Assembly (NCBI GenBank): GCA_018335855.1 | Contig: JAGXRM010000026.1 | Location: 42,303-106,302, forward strand | DNA length: 64,000 nt | From: Clostridiales bacterium | GTDB taxonomy: Bacteria; Bacillota; Dethiobacteria; Dethiobacterales; Dethiobacteraceae | Reading direction: 5' to 3' | In this document: positions 61,354-64,000 of the stretch, in pieces | How positions within the stretch are numbered: the stretch's first letter is position 1 | Layout of the letters: each line of letters starts with the position of its first letter | Program-made: the position numbers and the translations under genes | The notes under the pieces: generated by a model | Database searches by the model: none | What the model was told of the DNA's origin: nothing | What the model saw: only the letters and a program-made list of their open reading frames with translations

Positions 61354-61737
61354 ATGCAGCGAATTATGTGTAAGTCCAAAATCCACTGTGCCACAGTTAC
61401 CGATGCCAATCTCAAGTACGAAGGTAGCGTTACCATTGATGAAGACCTCATGGATGCCGCAGATCTCCTTCCCTACGAAAAAGTCCAGATTGTTAACAAC
61501 AATAACGGCGCCCGTTTTGAAACCTACATCATTAAAGGCAAACGGGGAACAGGTACCATCTGTCTAAACGGCGCCGCCGCCCGCCTCGTCCAGCCCGGCG
61601 ACATCGTCATCATTATTTCTTACGCAAACGTAGATTCATCTGAACTTGCATCGTTCAAACCCAAAATCGTCTCTGTCAATGATAAAAACCAAGTAACGCG
61701 AATCAAAGACCAGGAACAGGAATGCCAAACTAGTTAA
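61354..61737 (+). CDS. panD: aspartate 1-decarboxylase
   Basis: PanD makes beta-alanine from aspartate and self-cleaves at Gly24-Ser25; the sequence YEGS has Gly and Ser exactly at 24 and 25 when started from ATG 61354 ([16 protein letters not shown]). It has 127 residues behind GGAGGTG. It completes the pathway with panB and panC. Confidence 0.97.
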   Translation: MQRIMCKSKIHCATVTDANLKYEGSVTIDEDLMDAADLLPYEKVQIVNNNNGARFETYIIKGKRGTGTICLNGAAARLVQPGDIVIIISYANVDSSELASFKPKIVSVNDKNQVTRIKDQEQECQTS

Positions 61738-61803
61738 CAGGTGAATCTAGTCAGGCTACTTTTATAGCCGCTGTTTTACCTGCATTATACCAGGAAATCT
61801 CAC

Positions 61804-61832
61804 TTGCAATTTTAGAAACATTATGTTATATT
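61804..61832 (+). promoter_or_regulatory. promoter of tRNA-Leu
   Basis: TTGCAA, 17 nt, TATATT with extended -10 TG. The predicted start is about 30 nt before the tRNA; a GGACTC/GAGTCC hairpin (61841-61859) lies in between. Confidence 0.75.
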
Positions 61833-61867
61833 AACATACGGACTCCCTAAGAGAGTCCATTATATGT

Positions 61868-61952
61868 GTCGGGGTGGCGGAACTGGCAGACGCGCACGCT
61901 TGAGGGGCGTGTGGTGCAAACCGTGTGGGTTCAAGTCCCATCCCCGACACCA
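61868..61952 (+). tRNA. tRNA-Leu (anticodon GAG)
   Basis: The acceptor arms GTCGGGG and CCCCGAC, discriminator A and encoded CCA (61950-61952) frame a class-II tRNA. The anticodon stem CACGC/GCGTG holds the loop TTGAGGG, giving anticodon GAG (61903-61905), reading CUC/CUU. The T arm contains GTTCAAGTC. The variable arm is long, as expected for Leu. Confidence 0.95.
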
Positions 61953-61963
61953 CTAGTTAATGT

Positions 61964-61994
61964 AGACCATAGATTCTATCTGTGGTCTTTTTTG
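61964..61994 (+). terminator. intrinsic terminator after tRNA-Leu
   Basis: AGACCA and TGGTCT with inner AGA/TCT pairs, then TTTTTT. Confidence 0.85.
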
Positions 61995-62083
61995 TTTTAA
62001 AAATGTATGGTATTATAAAACTAAGGTAGTTCTACGGGGAAAAAGTTGATTAGGTTTATAAATTTTGATTGGTGGTGATGGCG

Positions 62084-62350
62084 ATGGAAAAAGTCCGTTC
62101 TGCCAAAGAACTCTTGGAATACATCTCAAACATGAACCGTGAAAACTCAGTATGTCAGTTCTTCATTCCTGGAAAAGGAAAATTCACACTCGTTTTTCAA
62201 GAAGAAGATGAACAGTCTATAAGTGCTGACGTAGAAGCTAACCCGGAACTTAAGAAAATGATTAATGAAAGCCGGGAACAATATAAGCAAGGATTCGGAA
62301 TGTCCACTTCAGAACTTTTAAAGTCTCTAACTCCAAAGGACTTTGTTTAA
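62084..62350 (+). CDS. putative type II antitoxin
   Basis: This ~88-residue acidic protein (MEKVRSAKELLEYISNMNRENS) ends NPELKKMINESREQYKQGFGMSTSELLKSLTPKDFV. This C-terminal 'MSTSELLKSL' tail is typical of antitoxins of RelE/ParE-type toxins. Several in-frame starts exist upstream (TTG, GTG, ATG); ATG 62084 is best spaced from GGTGGTGATGG. The stop overlaps the toxin start (TAATG). Confidence 0.72.
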   Translation: MEKVRSAKELLEYISNMNRENSVCQFFIPGKGKFTLVFQEEDEQSISADVEANPELKKMINESREQYKQGFGMSTSELLKSLTPKDFV

Positions 62351-62666
62351 TGAGTGACAGAAATATTGTATGGCTTCCAATCGTAAGAAATAAATTGATG
62401 CAATCAACTATAGATTCACCCCTGATGAAACACTTGTTTATATTTCCCAAATTGTCTTAGAAATAGAAAGCTTATTGAAGAACCCTATTCTCGGAAGAGC
62501 ATATACCGAGGAAGTAGGCGATTATAGAGGGGTGTCACGTGTTCTCGTAAAGAAGTTTAGGATTTATTATCAACAGATTCATAACGATATTGTAATCGTT
62601 GCGATTTTGTTTCCAGGATCCAAAGCCCTGGCTACTTTCTCCATACCGGTAAAATTGGTTTTGTAG
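62350..62666 (+). pseudogene. RelE/ParE-type toxin, frameshifted
   Basis: The toxin opens MSDRNIVWLPIVRNKL in the frame of ATG 62350, then the family sequence continues in another frame from about 62394: IDAINYRFTPDETLVYISQ, then NPILGRAYTEEVGDYRGVSR and LVKKFRIYYQQIHNDIVIVA. The two halves join around AAATAAATTGATGC (62388-62401), so one or two bases have been gained or lost. Neither frame alone encodes the toxin. A sequencing error or slippage is an alternative. Confidence 0.72.
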
Positions 62667-62763
62667 GCATGTTTGCTGTACTAATCGTACTTGCTATACT
62701 ACTGTTAACGAAGATGATGAAAGCACAGACTGGTTACCTTGTTTACGATAAGGTTGTGTGCAC

Positions 62764-62801
62764 AAAAAACCCTCGGCTTTACCTATCGGCAAAACCAAGG
62801 G
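62764..62801 (-). terminator. terminator of the LysM gene
   Basis: On the - strand CCCTTGGTTTTGCC and GGTAAAGCCGAGGG pair over 14 bp with three G-U pairs around GATA, then a T-run. Confidence 0.75.
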
Positions 62802-62890
62802 CTAATCAGGTAACGGATTGATTTCACAATTCAGCTGTGATGTGAGCAGGAGGTGCTTTCTTCTTCAGTTGCCGTCCCCTTCATAGAATG

Positions 62891-63469
62891 CTAGGGTACA
62901 CAGAGCACATCACAGGGGAAAATCAGATTGGGGTTAGTAATGTGCGGGTTGGCGTTAATTAAGGCCTGCAATGTGACCCCGAACCGCCTGGCTATAAAAA
63001 ACATTGTATCTCCCGGCCTTACAGTATACCTATTCATAAATCCGGGAGGACAAGTAGTGGGAACGCGGCAAGTATCTACCCCGGGTACACAAAGTACGTC
63101 ACAGGGGAAAATCAGATTGGGGTTAGGGATGTGCGGGTTGGCGTTAATTAAGGCCTGCAATGTGACCCCAAACCGCCGGGCTATTAAAAACATTGTATCT
63201 CCCGACCTTACAGTATACCTCCCCTGAAATTCGGGAGGACAAGTAGTGGGAACCCGGCAAGTTACTTGCTGTGTAACGAACTCAGGAGTGGCAGGTTCGA
63301 GAGATAATAGTTGCCGCTGGGCCTGCAATATCGCCTCAAGCGTCATACTATACACCTGCAAAGGATCGACCCCCGTCCCTCTCTGGGGTGTATTATCGTA
63401 TAACTGTTGATCCTGAGGTGTACACCCGTCGCACAATTCAAGGTGATCATCCTGATTATGATGAACCAT
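62891..63469 (-). CDS. two-LysM peptidoglycan-binding protein
   Basis: The 192-residue protein has no signal peptide. After a ~70-residue N-terminal part (MVHHNQDDHLELCDGC) come two nearly identical modules of period 63 residues: CRVPTTCPPEFQGRYTVRSG / CRVPTTCPPGFMNRYTVRPG, each with a LysM (GDTMFxIARRFGVTLQALIN) and FPCDVLCVP. LysM without a signal peptide is typical of spore proteins made in the mother cell (SafA-like). Cys pairs may cross-link. RBS AAAGGAGG. Confidence 0.87.
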   Translation of the reverse strand: MVHHNQDDHLELCDGCTPQDQQLYDNTPQRGTGVDPLQVYSMTLEAILQAQRQLLSLEPATPEFVTQQVTCRVPTTCPPEFQGRYTVRSGDTMFLIARRFGVTLQALINANPHIPNPNLIFPCDVLCVPGVDTCRVPTTCPPGFMNRYTVRPGDTMFFIARRFGVTLQALINANPHITNPNLIFPCDVLCVP

Positions 63470-63670
63470 ATAACAACCTCCTTTCCTACTAAGATGTAAT
63501 TTAGATACTGATTCATTTATGTCAGTATCGCTACATTTTATTCAGTAATTTCAGAAAGGGTGTCAATGCATCATATGATTATTACTGATGAAAGCGTTCT
63601 ATTTTGACCTAAGGAAAACGTTACGAGAGCAGAAGCAGCGGTAATTCTAAAAGTATAAATATGTGTAGCA

Positions 63671-63698
63671 AAGGGTTAGGCTAAAAAGCCTAACCCTT
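63671..63698 (-). terminator. hairpin after the small - strand gene
   Basis: AAGGGTTAGGC and GCCTAACCCTT pair perfectly (11 bp) around a TAAAAA loop; T-run only in the loop on the - strand. Confidence 0.55.
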
Positions 63699-63864
63699 AC
63701 ACAACTGCGTAGCATTCTTCTTTCTCAACCTTCTCGACTATGCAACCCTTCTCAATTAAATCTTTAATATATTGCTCTGAATAGGCTTCATTCATTTTCT
63801 TATGCAACCCTAATCGTGAGCCTTGTGGCATCACATAGATAATTGTGTAGTTGTATTCTTTCAA
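63697..63864 (-). CDS. small protein of unknown function
   Basis: A 55-residue frame starts at TTG 63864 behind AGGAAGGTGAG and encodes MKEYNYTIIYVMPQGSRLGL ... EAYSEQYIKDLIEKGCIVEKVEKEE. The predicted beta-alpha-beta pattern, good RBS and following hairpin support a real gene. I do not recognise a family. No feature is seen from 63865 to the window end. Confidence 0.6.
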   Translation of the reverse strand: MKEYNYTIIYVMPQGSRLGLHKKMNEAYSEQYIKDLIEKGCIVEKVEKEECYAVV

Positions 63865-64000
63865 ATATCTCACCTTCCTTGCATTTTATTTCAATAAACT
63901 AGCAAAAATACCTTCTGTCAGGGTGGATACTTCAACATTTTACTGAATATTTCTAAAATTTAGTAGCTATATCTTTATTTATTTACTAACTAACTAAAAT

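Noticed and set aside
62669..62821. 50-codon + strand frame with a hydrophobic N-terminus
   Set aside because: There is no convincing ribosome site and its second half coincides with the LysM terminator hairpin.
62891..63300. Direct repeats as a CRISPR-like or phage array
   Set aside because: The 189-bp period is in frame and encodes repeated LysM modules.

Overview
The window reads as chromosome of an endospore-forming, probably anaerobic Bacillota (Clostridia-type). Support comes from spoVS, a SpoIID/LytB protein, a SleB-type cortex hydrolase under a cyclic-di-AMP riboswitch, FabK as the only enoyl-ACP reductase, a DUF134 regulator, FixCX, a T-box relic and strong AGGAGG ribosome sites. 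The gene order resembles Dethiobacter/Desulfotomaculum-type genomes, but I cannot fix the genus from sequence alone.

Region 1 (1-21 kb) is conserved core, nearly all on the + strand: yceD(partial)-rpmF; the lipid set plsX-fabH-fabK-fabD-fabG-acpP-fabF; rnc; spoVS with its own sigma-H-like promoter; smc-ftsY; ylxM-ffh-rpsP-khpA-rimM-trmD-rplS; lepB-rbgA-rnhB-yraN; and the riboswitch-controlled cortex hydrolase. These genes cover phospholipid entry, chromosome condensation, SRP targeting and ribosome/tRNA maturation.

Region 2 (20.5-36 kb) is mixed accessory: a DUF134 regulator with a palindrome at its promoter, yqeY, a remnant of asparagine synthase, a large SpoIID-like protein, comM, two tandem paralogous glycosyltransferases, DUF1847 and NUDIX genes whose 3' ends lie in two copies of one palindrome around a 136-bp repeat element, fixCX, an orphan T-box leader with no gene behind it, a CAP protein, and a propeller-like/coiled-coil protein.

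Region 3 (36.5-48.7 kb) is visibly more A+T-rich and is a surface-glycan locus. It carries GT4 and GT-D glycosyltransferases, SpsF-like, divergent NeuB-like and NeuD-like genes, two paralogous large GT-B-like proteins, a CapD/LegB-type dehydratase, and LegC-, LegI- and LegG-like genes. This is most of a legionaminic-type nonulosonic-acid pathway. The 3' remnant of a CMP-nonulosonate cytidylyltransferase survives in the middle.

Region 4 (49-62 kb) is metabolic: citramalate synthase, a MetE-like protein, a heterodimeric ABC exporter, three tandem M42 peptidases, and a pantothenate operon (DUF2520-panB-panC-panD) behind a structured leader with an intrinsic terminator, possibly the known 'pan' RNA motif. 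It ends with tRNA-Leu(GAG), a toxin-antitoxin pair with a frameshifted toxin, a two-LysM protein and a small unknown gene.

The most interesting non-coding signals are the pan-operon leader, the orphan T-box, the palindrome duplication around the 136-bp element, and the partly decayed nonulosonic-acid locus.
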